DNA from: Stercorarius parasiticus
Taxonomy: Eukaryota > Chordata > Aves > Charadriiformes > Stercorariidae
DNA length: 64,000 bases
Assembly (NCBI GenBank): GCA_013396915.1
Contig: VWZL01002505.1
Span: 1 to 64,000, forward strand
Direction of reading: 5' to 3'
The notes beneath the pieces are model-generated. The model made no database searches and was not told the origin of the DNA. It saw nothing but the letters and a program-made list of their open reading frames with translations. This document shows, one piece after another, positions 26,801 through 41,800 of the stretch. The translations under genes were made by a program, and so were the position numbers. Positions within the stretch are counted from its first letter, which is position 1, and each line of letters opens with the position of its first letter.

Positions 26801-29800
26801 AGAAGAGAGGCCCAGAAGAGAAGTTGTGGGATCTCCGTCCTTGGAAATTTTCAAAACTCAGCTGGACATGGCCCTGAGCCACTGCCAATTTTGAAATTGG
26901 CTCTGCTTTGAGCAGGGGGCTTGACTAGATGACCTCCAGAGGTCCCTTCCCATGTAAATTATTCAATGTCTCTAAACAAGATCCATTATACAGCCTCTGA
27001 TAAGAGCTTCAAGTTATGTCTCAATCTTGGTCTTTCCAAAGGCTTGACTGGAGGGGAGCTTGCTCAGCTCTCATGGCCAGACTGATTAGCTACACTTAAG
27101 TTAGGAGCTGAAAGAAAACAGGCAAAAAATAGAGACGTACAACATGCAACGATACACATCAACTTGGATGAGATATGACAGAAAAATAGGGAGAGATTGC
27201 TAATACAGATTAGGAGATCTGCACACTCGTTGAATGCCCAACCGTTTGTACAGCAAAAAATACATCTACTTGAGACAACATGGTTGATACTTTGAGCTAT
27301 GCTTTCCACAGGAAAGTAATGCTTTGATCTTAGTCTTTAGTTATATTTGCTCTGCAGGTGGTAGCCAGTAAAGGGATCTAAAACTGCAGGGTACCGAGCA
27401 TCAGCTGCCTCCTAGCTGAAAGGAAAAGTTTCGTATCACAGTGGGAAACCCCTTTGCTACAGCATTTCTACAAGATCTGAGTGTCTGATACTGGCTTAGA
27501 GAAGCAGGTGGGCTACAGCCACAAAGAGCAGTAAGGTTTTTCTGTGAGGGATGAAAGAGTGATGGACAAAAACAGCATTTTAGTTTTCAGCCAGTATCCT
27601 CTGACGTGCTCTCCCTGTTCTTCCCTCTCTTAGGAGGCTAAGCTCTTAAGAGGATGGCTCTCAAAGGTGACAGAGCAGCAAACAGCCAAGAATAAGACAC
27701 TAAAAATTTTTCCGAGTTGATTTTCCTTGTTTTAAATCTTCAGTTTTTACCAGAAACTTCTTCCCTGCAGAAGAAAAGCTGCACAGCTTACACAAAGGTT
27801 TGCTTTTGCTTTTTCTCCAGGGCTACATCAAATACTCAGCTCTCTTTTACGGCTACTACAACAACCAGCGGACAATTGGCTGGTTAAAATACAGGCTACC
27901 AATGGCGTATTTCATGGTTGGGATCAGCGTATTTGGCTACAGCCTGATGGTTGTTATACGATCGTAAGTATGGCTGGCATTGCCCTTTCTGCAAAATCCA
28001 CCCAGATGTGTCTCACAGCTGGGTTCCCCTCCATGGGCACGGCTCACAGCTTCATCCAGCCTTGCCTGGATGGCTGCGTGAGCGTTGGGCGAGGGGGCTG
28101 CGTGCCTGCTGCAGTCACACACCCAACCTCAGCATCCACCACCCCTGGCTCTGGTGGGCTGGGTGGACCTCGGCAGTCCCCTGCCTCAGCCATTGCTACA
28201 TGCATTATTTTGAACCCTCCCACCTCCTGCTCCATCCCTCTTCTTCTCCGGATCACTTTAACCCTTCCTCCGATATTACTACAGGGCTGCCAAACAGGTG
28301 GACTTTGTACATGAAGGAGGGTTTTACTTACAGTAAATTTCAAAGGCTCCTTTTCCCATCCTTTTGTTGTAAAAAAAACATTCCTGAAAGCCAATGTGAG
28401 TCACACAGATGGTGCAAGGGGTGCACAGAAGAGCCAAACGCTACCAGACTGGTTTTTTGATGCATCCCCAAACCAGTCAGTGGAGTTTTAAAGCACGGCC
28501 CCAATCTCCATGCCCCTGGCGCACTGTCCCTGGGCACCAGTGAGGACCCAGCAGCATCCCCGGGGCACCAAGGATGCAGTCAAGGCACGCCTTGCTGCTG
28601 AGACAGTCTCTGCAAAGCCAAAAAAAACCCCTCTGTCTCTCTCTACAGGCCACACCATGCAAAGGTTATCCTTTCTTTGCAAGAAAGAATAAGCTCATGG
28701 CTTTGTATCGCTATCGAAACAGGCCCTATTGCTGTGCATCAGAAAGAGCCTCTTGAGCCTTTGGCTGGAGTGGGACATGGGGATTTGCTGTACATTTGCC
28801 ATGAAATTGCAGCATCTGTTGTCTCGCCTCCCTTGAGGGACTGGTGCTAGGAACTCTAGTGGGAGTTACAGAAGGATTTCAGGGATCAAATAATAGAGAG
28901 GGAACAGCAGAAGTCATATCTGCTCCTATGCTGATTAACAAAAATAATCCTTTTTCTCTCCCTGCATGGTTTGCTGCAAGCTCTTTGGCTTCAGCATTGT
29001 GCAGCTACTGAAATCTCACAAAAACTTTGTGTTGCAGTGGGTGTATTGGACAGCACAAGTGATTTTTGACTAAATTTAACTAACTAAAAGGTAGCCATAA
29101 CTGTATACTGTACCCTAGGACCCAGAAGCACAGTAAATAGACTTTCTTCATGCACTAGCTGGTGAAATCAGTCCTTAACCTGCTTTAATCACCTATGCTA
29201 GGTTACATTACTGTTTTTAATACAAGACATGAAGACCTCTGAAGACCCCTTTTGACAGTTCAGTTCTCCTTAAACCTAAAGTCCCACGGCACATGATAGA
29301 CAGTCGCACCCAAACCCCAAGAATGGTCACCCTGCTCCTTCCTTACCCACCAGTAATCCCAAACCACCAGCACTGCTTTGCAAAGCTGAAGGACACGTAG
29401 TGGCTCTGTGAAACGCTCCCTGACCTTGCCACCACACGTGTCCTTGCACAGGATGGCACGCAATGCCAACGAAAGTACAGCAGATGGGGACGATGACAAC
29501 TTCATTTTCAGCTGGAAAATGTTCACCAGCTGGGACTACCTCATTGGCAACCCAGAGACAGCAGACAACAAGTTTGCATCCATCACCACCAGCTTCAAGG
29601 TAACCCTAACTGGCATTTCTCTGTCTGCTTCTGGGGATGCTCCCAGAGCCTACCATGGCAGAGGTTTAAGGAGAAATCTGGGTACTTGCACAGCATCTCT
29701 CCATATGAACAGGGCATGGAGCTGAATCACAGCAGCTCCAGCTCCTGTGCCATAGGTCACCCCAACAACCTTTTTAGGATTTGAGAAAAATCTGTTTTAC

Positions 29801-32800
29801 TTCAGGGCACAATTCCCCCACCACGTTCCCTGGGGACACGGCTGGCTGTTTGACGTTTGATGTTTTTCAGTCAAACCAAGATGCCTGTATGAAGCTTTGT
29901 TTGAGCTTAACACAAACTACCAAGTTCAATATAGCCAGAATAGCATGGGATTACATTTCATAGGGTAGAAAACCACCCGATGTTGCCTTAGGCTTGGTGC
30001 TGCAAGATACACGCTCCAATTCTGTAAGCATCCCTGTTTTTTCAGGAGTCTATTGTGGACGAGCAAGAAAGCAACAAGGATGAGAACATCCATCTGAGGA
30101 GGTTCCTGCGGGTTTTGGCCAACGTCCTCATCATATGCTGCTTGTGTGGGAGTGGCTACCTCATTTATTTCGTGGTGAAACGCTCACAGACATTTTCCAA
30201 AATGCAAAATGTTGGGTGGTATGAAAGAAATGAGGTAAGGAAACCTTGCTTCCAGTTTTCTGCTGTGATAATTTGCCTTGTACATCAGGATAATCATTGC
30301 CACAGCTTCAGGACAGCATTCAAGGCAGATGGATTCCCTTCCAGGGCCCAGAAGTCCCTTTCAATACCTTTGTGCTTGTTTTAGCTGGGAAGCACATTGG
30401 TCTCAGTGAGAACTTCTAGGACAATTTAACAGCTCCTGCAAAGAGGGGAAAATACTCTTACAATAAATCACAGTAAGTCAATGGGCTTTCAGCACTTACA
30501 TCATTGGCCATTTTTTAAAGCATTTACCTCAAGTCACGTATTAATGCTTACAAATTCTGTTGTACTAGAAAGCTCTCCAGATGTTAGGAACGTCCGTGAT
30601 CAGACATAAAGCTAAACTCAGATCTTTATTGTCCATCTTGAATAATAGGAACATGATTTTACAACCTGCAGAAAAATTTCAGCTGTCAAAGTTTTTCTGA
30701 GTCTAATTTTGGAATGAGAAGTTTAAATCTTGAAGGCCTTTGCACACACACAAAAATTTAAAAAGTTGTTTCTGTCTATGGAAAGGCTTAATTTCAATAT
30801 ACACTACATTACCATGTATTTATATATCAAAGCCAAATTAAATTCAAAGCCATGCATTTTTATAATTCCTTCAGAAAACATTAGCAAGACAGCTCTTTCT
30901 CACAAAATGCTTTGATTTATTTCAGTGAACTTTTCCCAAAGAAAAAAATCCTATTTAAATAAAAAAAAAGTTTAATACCTGAGATTTTCCTGGTGATAAC
31001 TTGAGATCTGACTATATACAGTCCTGGGTACTGTTCCATCTCCTGGGAAGAAAAGCACAGGAAAGAGACCTGTGAGTCAGAGCCTGCCAGCAGCTGCACA
31101 GACACAGTCCTCTGCAAGCCAATGGGCACTGTAGGGCTGTAAAAAAAGATAGAGCCTACAAGTCATGCCTGAGCTAACGCTGACTTGCCAATGACCTCAT
31201 TGACCACAGTACAACTTAGCACCTCGCACCATATAGAGGGACAAAAATACCACTATTTTCTTAAGCTGCAAATCTGAGTCCTTGACGTGCTTCCATTCAA
31301 ACCTGTAATTGCTTATTGCAAAAGCAAAGGTGCTGAATGCGGAAAATAAACATTAGCATCGACTAATTATCTTTATGCACAGAAGCCAAGTCTTGCGCTT
31401 CCTCCAAAACTAAAATAAGAACCTCGGAGCTGATGCAAGCAGTACTATGAGGGACTTGAGGAGCCTAAATATTCATGAGTCCGGACTGACAGGGAACAAA
31501 TTCTTCAGAGCTCATCCCTTTGAGATAATACTAAAAGTGCTCCTGCAAGAGCAAGCCGTGCAACCCAGCCCTGAAGTCTGACGCTGTGCTGCCTGCATGC
31601 TAAGCAAAGCCAGGAACTGAGCTTGCTTTGGTTCCCTCCCCTTTATAAATCCTTCAGGAAGCTCCAACCAGTTGCTGACTAGCTGCTGGCAGCCCTCGCT
31701 CTGCTCTAGGAAAGATAGTTGCCGTTGTTATAATTAGCGGTAATCTCGCTTTGCTCGTGTGGCAGGTTGAAATTGTGATGTCCTTGCTGGGCATGTTTTG
31801 CCCTCCACTGTTTGAAACCATCGCTGCACTAGAGAATTACCATCCCCGCATCGGGCTGAAATGGCAACTGGGGCGGATCTTCGCGCTCTTCCTTGGGAAC
31901 CTCTATACATTTTTGTTGGCCTTGATGGATGACGTCAATGAAAAAGTAAGAGCTGAGCCAAAAAGCCACATTCACTAGCCTTGTCCAGAGCCAAGGGCAA
32001 GTAAAGCCCATCCCCGCAGCCAGCAGGGACAATCACCCTCTTTACAGCAAGCATTTCCCCCCTCCCTGATCCTCTCAAGCCCTAGCTGCAGTGCTCCAGG
32101 GACTCACAACACAGAGGGGTTTCCAGAGAGCCTCCAGCTTCTGTTTACAGCCCTGAAAAGAGAGTGGTTATTGTCTCCTATAATCACGGCACATTAGGAT
32201 AATGCCATTTTTTTCTCCATCTGACACCATTTGCAATTTCTGTTAACGCAGGCCCCGAGGATATAGTTTATAATCCTTTTCCCCCTGTCCTCCCTTCTTT
32301 AGCATTATCCTGGTAGCATGTTGCAGGCAGATAACTGCAGGAAAGGATAAATGTACGACTGATCTGCACGAAAAAAATGAGTCTGTTTTAAGCTGAGAAG
32401 AATTGGAGGAATCAGGGAGGTTTGCTCTGCCCTGAAAAAAGATGCAGAAAGTGAGGAAGGAGGACTCAGTGGAGGCTCCCTCTGCACACACTAGGCTTGC
32501 AGGAGGTCTAGAGGTCTAGCTCCTCCATATGCAGGGAGCAGTCTGCTAGCTCCCTGTCATGATTTGGGCCGGGTTGGCCAATGACAAGATGACAGATGGT
32601 CTCCCCCACCTCTCGCTCCAAGGAGAGGAAGAAGACAGATAAAGAGATTTATGAGTTTAGAAAAACATAAACTACTTTAATTAAATATTAATAATGAAAT
32701 AAAAAGGAAATCATGAAATAGATACAATATATACAAATACACACAAAACCTCAAGCTCCCAGGGACATGTCACTGGCAGGCACTGGCGAAGTTCCAGACT

Positions 32801-35800
32801 GGACTCAGTGACAAATGGGAACTGGAACACACTGACGAGGATCAAAAAAGGCAGATGAGCTGATGGGGTCCTCCTCAGATGTCAGTCATTGAAGGAAGAG
32901 AGCCATTGAAGGAGAGCCATTGGAGAGGAGCCAACCTGACCCCCTTGCTCCCTCAGCTGTTACACCGAGCATGGCAGATGGGATGGAACACCCAATTGAT
33001 CAGTTTGGGTCCCCTGACCTGCCCCCTCCACCCCACAGGAGCAGCCCCTCCATGGGGTAGACAGCCCAGCCAGGGATCCTGGCTGCCACAGCTGAACAGC
33101 AAGTTGTCTCTGCTCTACGCCCAAACCAGGACACCCCCCCAAAACTCACAGTGCCCCGAGCTGCTTTTGGTCTGGAGGGGCTGCTGCTCCCCCGTTCCTG
33201 GCAAAAGGGAAGGAGTTTCTGTGCTCTTTCCAGTGCCAGCATTGCAAATGCTTGTATAAAGGGTGGTAACTGGTAGGGAGGATGGGGAAACCCAACACTC
33301 TGTGTCTCTCCAAACACATCTTCTCAGGGCCCCCATTTCCTGACATTTTTGGCTGGGAGGTCTCCTTATTGCAGCTGGCTGAGGAGGACGTGGTGAAGAA
33401 CATCACGCGCTGGACACTGCTTGGCCACCACAACTCATCTGTGGAGAATGGCAGCGCTGCCACCCCACCTCCCCTTGATCCCGCAGACGTGCCCAGGGGA
33501 CCATGCTGGGAGACAACCGTTGGCATTGTAAGAAATTCATTACGTAGTAAGTTTCTGGGCTGGTTTGGGGTGGGTTTTTTATTGTTGTTGATGGTTTTAG
33601 CACTTCTAGGCTTGAAGTTTTCCTTGCAAGTGGCCTCTCTTTTCCTGACTCTCACATGCCTGCATCACGTTTTGGTTCAGATGATGACTGCGCCTTTGAC
33701 AGAACCTGTCTTGTCCACCCACTGCTGCACTTCAGTTCACATTGCAGGAAGGCTTCAGAGCATTTGGGTAATACCCAATCAGAGGACGTGCCCCAAGGGG
33801 ACTCCTGACACATCCCAACCGCTAATGCGTCATGACGCCATGCGATGAGAGCAGAATTAGGCAAAAATAACCTCCCGAAATGCGTGCAGTGTAGCCTTCA
33901 AGTCCTCAGAGTTTCACACCACAAACCCACCCTGCAACCTTCCCACTTTGGGCAACTTTCTTCGTTCACCAAGAAGTTCTGCAGCCAGACTATGCACAAC
34001 TTAAAAAGTAAAAGCAATTATGTATTGGCTGATATAGATAGCTAGGGCTTAAGCAAGCTATGAAGCTATGCGTTAGTGCGTACACCCAATGGGTCTTCAC
34101 TGGTCAAGCAGTTTTCAGTCAAGTGGGAGCAACCAGTCACGATCACTCCTTGGAAGAGGCTGACCCTCAGTGCAACTGAGCAGTTATCCTCCAAATCCTT
34201 GGGGTTTTCCCCATCTCAGACTTTTAAACCTTTCCTTGTCCATGTTTTTCCTTTTGAATCCTTGGGACACCAGCTATCCCCATCCTACAAGTCTTACTTC
34301 TGCCTGCAGTTTTACCCCTTACACCTCTCCCCTCCCTACATTTCCTCACAGCTCTTGTTTAAACCTGAGCAAATGCCTCAGGAGTCCACGGGAAGGTTAT
34401 GGAGCTGAGCCATAGCAGAGCTATCCACAATCAAAATTACCCTCAGTGTATGTATGTTTTACAGCAGCGTTAACATTCTGCTTATGTTTTACGTGCTGCC
34501 ACAACATACAGCGCAGCCAATCACACTAAAAACAACTATCAGGGTTAACAGCTCTAACAGAGCTCATGGTTCCCAAGCACTGAGGTAAAGCTTAGGCACT
34601 GCCAAGTGTTTGAAAACAGGCAGGGAGCATGTTCACAGCATGCCTTTCTGAAGGTTACTGTCATATAAAGATGAATGGCTTAATAAAAAATACAATCCCG
34701 AATGCACTACTGAAATTATAGGAGCTAAATGTTTTTTCCATGTTTTAAATTGCAGGAGTTCGTAAGGCTCACCGTGTCCGATATCCTGGTGACCTACATA
34801 ACCATCCTGGTGGGAGATTTCATCCGAGCTTGCTTCGTCAGATTTGTGAATTACTGTTGGTGCTGGGACCTAGAGGCTGGATTTGTAAGTCAATGTCTTA
34901 TAGCTGAGAAGATAGAAGTGATTTAGGGCCATTTGTTCAAATGCTACATATTTGTTTTGAATTATTCTAGTGGTTCTCTGGTCTTGTCTCGTAATTAAAT
35001 TGGTGTATGTAGTCTCTGCATCACTTCTCTGGATCAGTTTCATCCCAGAAAGACCCTACAGAAATGCAGTTCTCTCTCCCACCTGGGGACTTTAAAACAT
35101 GAAGTTGAGTTTAAAAAAAGATTAATCTAATCTTCATTCAGTTGTTATAACCCCAAACCTTTGGGCCCTTCTATACCTCCTCTCAAAGCCCCAGACCTTC
35201 CTGCTTGTTGCCTGCCCCACAGGCAGTAGCATGCTTTACTCTCAGCATCATCTTCTGATCGATGCTGGATGCTGGTGTTCTGCTGCAGTGGAGCAAGGAG
35301 CGTTTCCTTCCTCCCTCCTGTATGTGTAACACACAACAGCACTGGACTCTTTGGTATTCATAAAAGCTACGTTACCAAAGCAGCCAGGACTGGAGCCGCA
35401 CAAATACAGAACAGAATAATGGGGAAAAGAAATTCCATTGTTTCACATAAGAAGCAACAAAAACAGATGGATTCAGACAGAGATGGGAATACCTGGCAAG
35501 AATACAATTATACCAGTGCAGCAGCTGCCTAGCTGTCATACTGGGAGGGTTTCCAGGAGGGGTCTGGAGGATAGCAGAGGTGGGCTTTGCAGGTGTCTAC
35601 AGGGGTCTGGTCAAGCAAGGGCAGTCAGGGCACAGCAGGCATTTTGCTGCTCGTGGAGCTTTTTGCATTTTTTCTGGAGGAGGCAGAGGATATTTCCCAG
35701 GGTGGCCGAGGGATTTTGGAGCTTGGAGGAAGCCCCTGGCAGCCAAACAGCACGTAATTGCTCCCATTGCATATGCTGACAGGACATGGTTTTGTTGAAG

Positions 35801-38800
35801 CTTCTGGTTTCCTCCTCCTGGACATCTCTTCCACTTCTCTTTGTTAGCTGCCTTTGATTTTATATTTTTTTAATATGCTTTCCTCAAAACAGCCTTTACA
35901 AATACCACATGGGGTTTTTCTTCATTCTTAAGATCTCCATTGTACAAACAGCTGTAAGTCTCTTCTGTCCTGCAGGCACTTCTTGATGTATTTAAAAAAA
36001 ATAAAAAATAAATTTCCTGGACATCCATCCTCCACCTTCTCAGCGAAGTTTCAAAGAGCTGCTTTGGGCTTATTCTGCACCTCCCTCTCTCCTTTCCTGT
36101 GTTGTTCAGCATCAGCCCAGGCAGGTTGCGAGGTGATTTTGTACTGAGAAATAAACCCCATGCAGCATCTGTCAGGGGACAACCAGACTAATGTGCTCCT
36201 GCAGGTCAGTTTTTGCAAACGAGCAGTCCAGCCCAGCCCCCAAGGAGCCAAACAAGGCCCTTATTTATTAGGACTGTTATTTATTAGTAATGTTTATTAG
36301 TAGCGTTAAGTTGCAGCCTGTAAGATGGGGCAGCACTAGAGGGTTTGCACTCTGTGATCTGGCAAAGGCAAATCTCTCCTTTCATGCCAAGCAGCTCCCA
36401 TGGTAGTAACAGAAAGAAGGCAGCACCAGGGCTTCCCTCCTCTTTTTCTCCTACATCCTGAGGAGATTCACATATTCAGTGTATTACTCCACTGATGCTC
36501 AAGCAGGGGTTGGTTTGGTTTTTTTCCCCTGGCCCAAGAATGAAAAAGGAGTCAAAAATGGTTTGGTAAAAGCCATCTAACCCAACCTCGCCATGGGCAC
36601 CAGCACAATTGTATACGTGTTTTTCTAATGTGTGTGGTGAATGAGTGTCTTATCCCGCAGCCTTCTCACACAGAAGTACTCAAGGCAGAGGACAGCAGGC
36701 ACTGAAAGTTGCCTTTGTTTTCATGGGGGAAAAAGAAAGCCAATATTAACCTCTAGCTAAAGATTTGAAGTAGAAACGAACTGGAATCAAAGGAACAAAT
36801 AAAACAATGCTTGCACCCATCCCTTCCCAAAGCTGTGAGCAGTCAGCTAAGCAAGACTCTGACTGGGCTCCTTTTAGGTTTTCATCATAAAAGACAAACA
36901 TCTTAAACCTCAACTTTGTGAACTGCTGGCAGTATTAAGTACATGCAAATTGAGTGAAAACCAGGCATACTGCGCAGGACATTTCAAACATATAAAGGCA
37001 TCACCCATCATTTCTTAGAACCATGTTTTCTGCATTGTAGTGGGGAAAAAAATATTTTTTTCAAGAAAATGTAAAAGAATAACTTTACACATAGTTCAAG
37101 CTCCCAAAAAAACTCATCTGAGTTTTGTGCGCACAAAAGTGGATATATGTAGAAGAAATGGCATATTCATTACAGGCAAGTCTACCAGAATAATAATTTA
37201 TAAAATAACAAATACTGTCAATAAATTAGAGCAGCCTGTTCTGGATCTACCACCATTAACATGCACATCAAGACATGTTACTTCCTATAAAGCAGTATTT
37301 TAACTACTGGCTAGTACAAAGCAAAATGCCACCAGACACCCACCAGGTCATATATTCCCTCGTATTTCTCTCCCTTTGCCCTCTGTTTCTGTTCTTCAGC
37401 AGCCCACTGCTACAAGACCTGAGCACATGCATGTATCTGGCACAGCATTTACCTTCCAGCTCATCATTATCACCATTTAAACATTCAATATTTTACCAGG
37501 GTAGAACCATAAGCCCATAGCCAGATGCACCAGCTGGAGTGTAAAACCCAGTCCCGTGCCGTGGCTCCTTTGCTTGCAGCTGGCTTTATATTAGCGGGGA
37601 GAAGATATAAACACAGAGCAACTCCAAGCACCTCCATATATCTTTCCAATTTTCAGCCAGCCAAGAGAGAAGCAGCAGCCCACAGTGCAGCAGCTCCAAT
37701 TTTGCTTTCACTGCGCTGCTGATGGTCATTCAAGCAGTACACAGGCAGTGAGAGCCCTCCCAGAAATCCCTTCATACCAGCTTTAAATAAGCATCCTTAT
37801 ACCCAGCAGCAAACAATAGTGGGTACCTCTAGCAACAACAAACGTTCCTTTCTTTCCCCATGCAGCCATCCTATGCTGAGTTTGACATTAGCGGCAACGT
37901 TTTGGGTTTGGTCTTCAACCAGGGAATGATTTGGTAAGATATTTCTCGGGGGGTTGCTTGTTTGTTTCTTTGTTTTCTCATTATTTAGAAAACCTGCCAG
38001 TGGAGTTAGAAATCTTCCAAGCCAGCTAGAATAACCTTTGGGTTTTGGTTTCTCTGATTGTTTGGCTTTCTGTGCTTGGCTATAAAAGTGGAAGTTTAAA
38101 AGTGCCAGCTTACTCATCCAAGAGTAGCAGCAGTGGCATAACTGCAGCAGAGAACAATCTTGCAAACCCTGCCCCACTCTCACTTTTGTAAATCCATTAT
38201 TTTTCAGTGGTAAAAATGTGTTAAGATGGTCCATGTGCTGTGGGAGGAGATCAGAAGGGGCTTTGGGGTCACCATGAGCTCGCATGTCAATGCAAAAGTG
38301 GACATGGAGCCAGCTGAGCAGGTTGGGCAGGAGGGGCACGTCCCAAAACTGCCCCAAGGGAGGGCAACCAAGATCTGTTTTGCTGTGTGCTGTGACAGCG
38401 CAAGAAGCAATAGGCAACAGCACAAAGCACCCTCACCTCCACTGGAAGCAGGGTTTCTTTTGACACAAAGTAATGATTTCTGCCTGTTTCCCTACTACAA
38501 CATCCCTGCAGACTCAGGGAGGTCTTTCCCTGCTGGTTATCCTCACCTGATATTTTCCAAGCACGGGGGGCTCTGAGACCTCACTGGTCCTCAATGTATG
38601 GTTACCATACCCCAGCGTGGATGCAGGCAGCCCTTCCTCCAGGAGCACAGGGGTGGCACAAGCCAGCCCACTCAGACTTTGCTTGTGGGTAAACATGAAC
38701 ACTTCTTTCCTGCCTTTGAAAATAAAAAAAAGAAAAAAACCTTCTGGTCTGTCAAAAAAATAGCACCTGTCCTTCTCCTTTCCTTTTCAGGATGGGATCC

Positions 38801-41800
38801 TTTTATGCACCAGGGCTCGTGGGTATAAACGTGCTGCGCTTATTAACCTCCATGTACTTTCAGTGCTGGGCCGTCATGAGTAGCAATGTCCCTCATGAAC
38901 GAGTCTTCAAAGCATCCAAGTCTAATAATTTTTACATGGGACTTTTGCTGTTGATCCTGTTCCTCAGCCTCCTGCCTGTGGCTTACACCATCATGTCCCT
39001 GCCTCCCTCCTTTGACTGTGGACCATTCAGGTACTAGCAAAACACCGGTTTTCTGCTCTGATACATGGGATTATTTTCATGAAGTTAGAAGGCCTGGACT
39101 CCAGCAGAGACAGTGAAATGCCTCCATTCTCCGTCTGGTTAAATCCTTAGCCATGTGAGGCAAGGGGCTGTGCCTAGCCGTGGGCAACACACGCCAATGA
39201 AAGCACCAGAGGACAGCAAGGGTGGGACAGTAGCCTGCAGTAAAAAAAAGCAATGGGAGGACCCCTAAGGCTCTTAATAACATTGTGGGAGCAAAATAGG
39301 GGTCCAAAGCCTCCTTCTAAGACCTTCCATAGAGCCAAGAGCTCCCACAGCATGAGATAGATTTTACGTGTTGAATTTTGTTGGAAAATAGCAGGAAATT
39401 GATAGGTCTGAGCCTGAAGAGTTGCAGCTGTCTTATTTTTAAATGCTCTTTTTAAATTAGGACAGAATCAGCACTGCACAGAGCATTCAGTGGACCAGAT
39501 TAACATGCCAATAAAGTCTAATTTGATTGAGTAACGCTGTTTCCTGTGCCCGTTGATTCTGACTCAGCAAGGAGCCAGCTTGGAACAAATTGTTCCTGTA
39601 GATGCACTGGTTTAGGTTATCCACTTCCTAATGGAGAATGATAATAGAAAGCTAAAAGACTCCAGGGAGAAGGCAAGAGACCAAAATTTCCTCAGCTCTG
39701 TAACAAGGACAGGCGTCAATGAGCAATGTCAGAAGATCTGACAGGAAACTTGTCGCATGCACTCTATCATTTGGAGGTGACTAATCTGCAATGTGGAAGA
39801 GCTATTTCAATTCCCAATCAACCCTCCAAAAGCCACTCAGCCTGATTCAGACCCTTGGCACACGTCTCAGCTCGACTAAAAGCTCAGCTCTCCTGGGCTT
39901 AAGGCAGTTGATGAAGCTGGGGATACCCTTTAGCCAACTTTGTCTTTATTGACTCTCATCCTCAGGACAGAGTCCAATGCCTTCCTGAGCAGAATCCTGC
40001 AAGATCCCAACAAGCCTAAAGATGAGGAACAGCACACTCTGGGTTGACTTCACAGACCCAGAGATGCTGGGGAGAGGAGAAGGTCAATTACGTAACCCAG
40101 CCTTTTACAGATTTGTTCTCCTTTCATACAGAATACTCTCATCTTTTTTATCAATCCAGTTTGAAATTACTCTTTTGCTGACTTTCCTATTAAGCAATAA
40201 TCACAGCTTGCTATTTTTGTCATTACTTAGCAGCTCTTCAAGTTGGCTCGTTATTTCAGAAAGCCGGAATTTGCGTATGGAAAGTCATCTCTACCATGAA
40301 AAGGCAGTATTTAACAAGATATTGATCAGAAACGTGTGGTTACTGCAGTCTGTAGGGTTTTATACATTTCAGAGGGGTAAATGCAACTCATAAAGGAGCC
40401 ACACATAGAAATAAATACATTATCTCCGGGAGCAAGTTGGCCTAGCAAAGATTATTCTTATAATCAATGCGGGGTGGCTGGGGAACGGATGGACCAATAG
40501 ATAATTTAAAATGAAGTCATTCCAGTAGAATTTGTTGTCAAAATCCTTGGTGGCCAACAGCAAGATGATGCTCACTGAAAGAGAGAGAAAACATGCTACT
40601 CAGCATCGTTAAACTAGGGGCTGTTTTGTCCCTCCAGGAAATACCTACATCCTTAACTGGCCATTTGTCTTTCCAGTGGAAAGAAAAGGATGTATGAAGT
40701 CATTCAAGAGACCATCGAGCTCGATTTCCCACTTTTTGTTGCCAAGATCTTCAGCTATGTGGCAAATCCAGGACTGATCATACCTGCAATTCTGCTCATG
40801 ATGTAAGTTTTCCTTATAATATATGTGCCTGGCTGGGGGGAGCAGGTTGGAAAAAATCGCTGGGATGTCAGTGAGATCTGCATACAGCTTCTGCTGAGAT
40901 AATGGCCCATACAAGGGCAGAAGCATTCTCCCTAACCTCCCCTTGCCCAACAGAGTTTCCCAAAATTTAATTTCCTGACCCAGTTAAATAGAGCCGTGTA
41001 GATGAAGCACATTGCTGACTGAGGCCTCGTGACAGAGGTATCAAAGCCATCACAGCTTCCATAGGAAAAAATTTTCAGTAGCCAGCAGGAAATAAATGGA
41101 CAGTCTCAGCCTCGTGCCTTGTGGAGAAGCAATTTCTGTCACAGCTGGTGGTATTTACAGCACTGCCAAGCCAGGCATTCAAAAATTACACATTCCAAAA
41201 ATATGAAGAGGTGTTGGTTTGGTTTGGGTTTTGGGGTTGTTTTTTTCCCTCCTCCCTCTCTCTCCCTCCCCCAATAATACATCTGGAATTTGTTTCAGTG
41301 CTATCTGATCATTTCTATTTTGAAACCACGCTTAATTCCTAGCGCCTTCAGCAGCACTAGGACCAGGACAGTCCTTCTCTTTTCTTTTTTAAAGAGATAA
41401 TTTTGGCATTGTTCCCAGGATTTCCGTATCTATCAAAATGAGCGTGAGAGCTGGGGACAAATTTTATAGGCAGCTTTGAATGCTCCAGACTAAACAGGGG
41501 AAGACACAGGGAGGCTTAGGGAGCATATTACATATGCTTGGCCTGCTCAGACTCTTCCTTGGGCATCTACACACATTGGAGATGGGCCTCTGGGCGGATC
41601 CATTATAGCCACTCTTGGGCACTGTGGTCCTTCATGCTGAATAGGTTATACTGAAGATAATGCCATTATATTAAATCAAATACAAGTTCCCATGTTAAGA
41701 AGTTTCTTATAGAAACAGCCTGAGAAAAATCCCAGTTAAACTGAATATGACCTGTCATCCCTCTACCTGCCTCAAATTACTTACTCATTTTAACCTAAAT

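Larger units (their letters stand above)
24016..27820. other. TMC2 intron with tandem duplication and old CR1
   Basis: An intron of 3805 bases. A 2 x 29 bp tandem duplication (25046-25103) and an old CR1 fragment (about 26795-26975) are listed separately. A GT/CA-rich patch lies near 24280-24312. Open frames such as 25834-26124 and 26420-26773 have no recognised homology. Confidence 0.7.
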
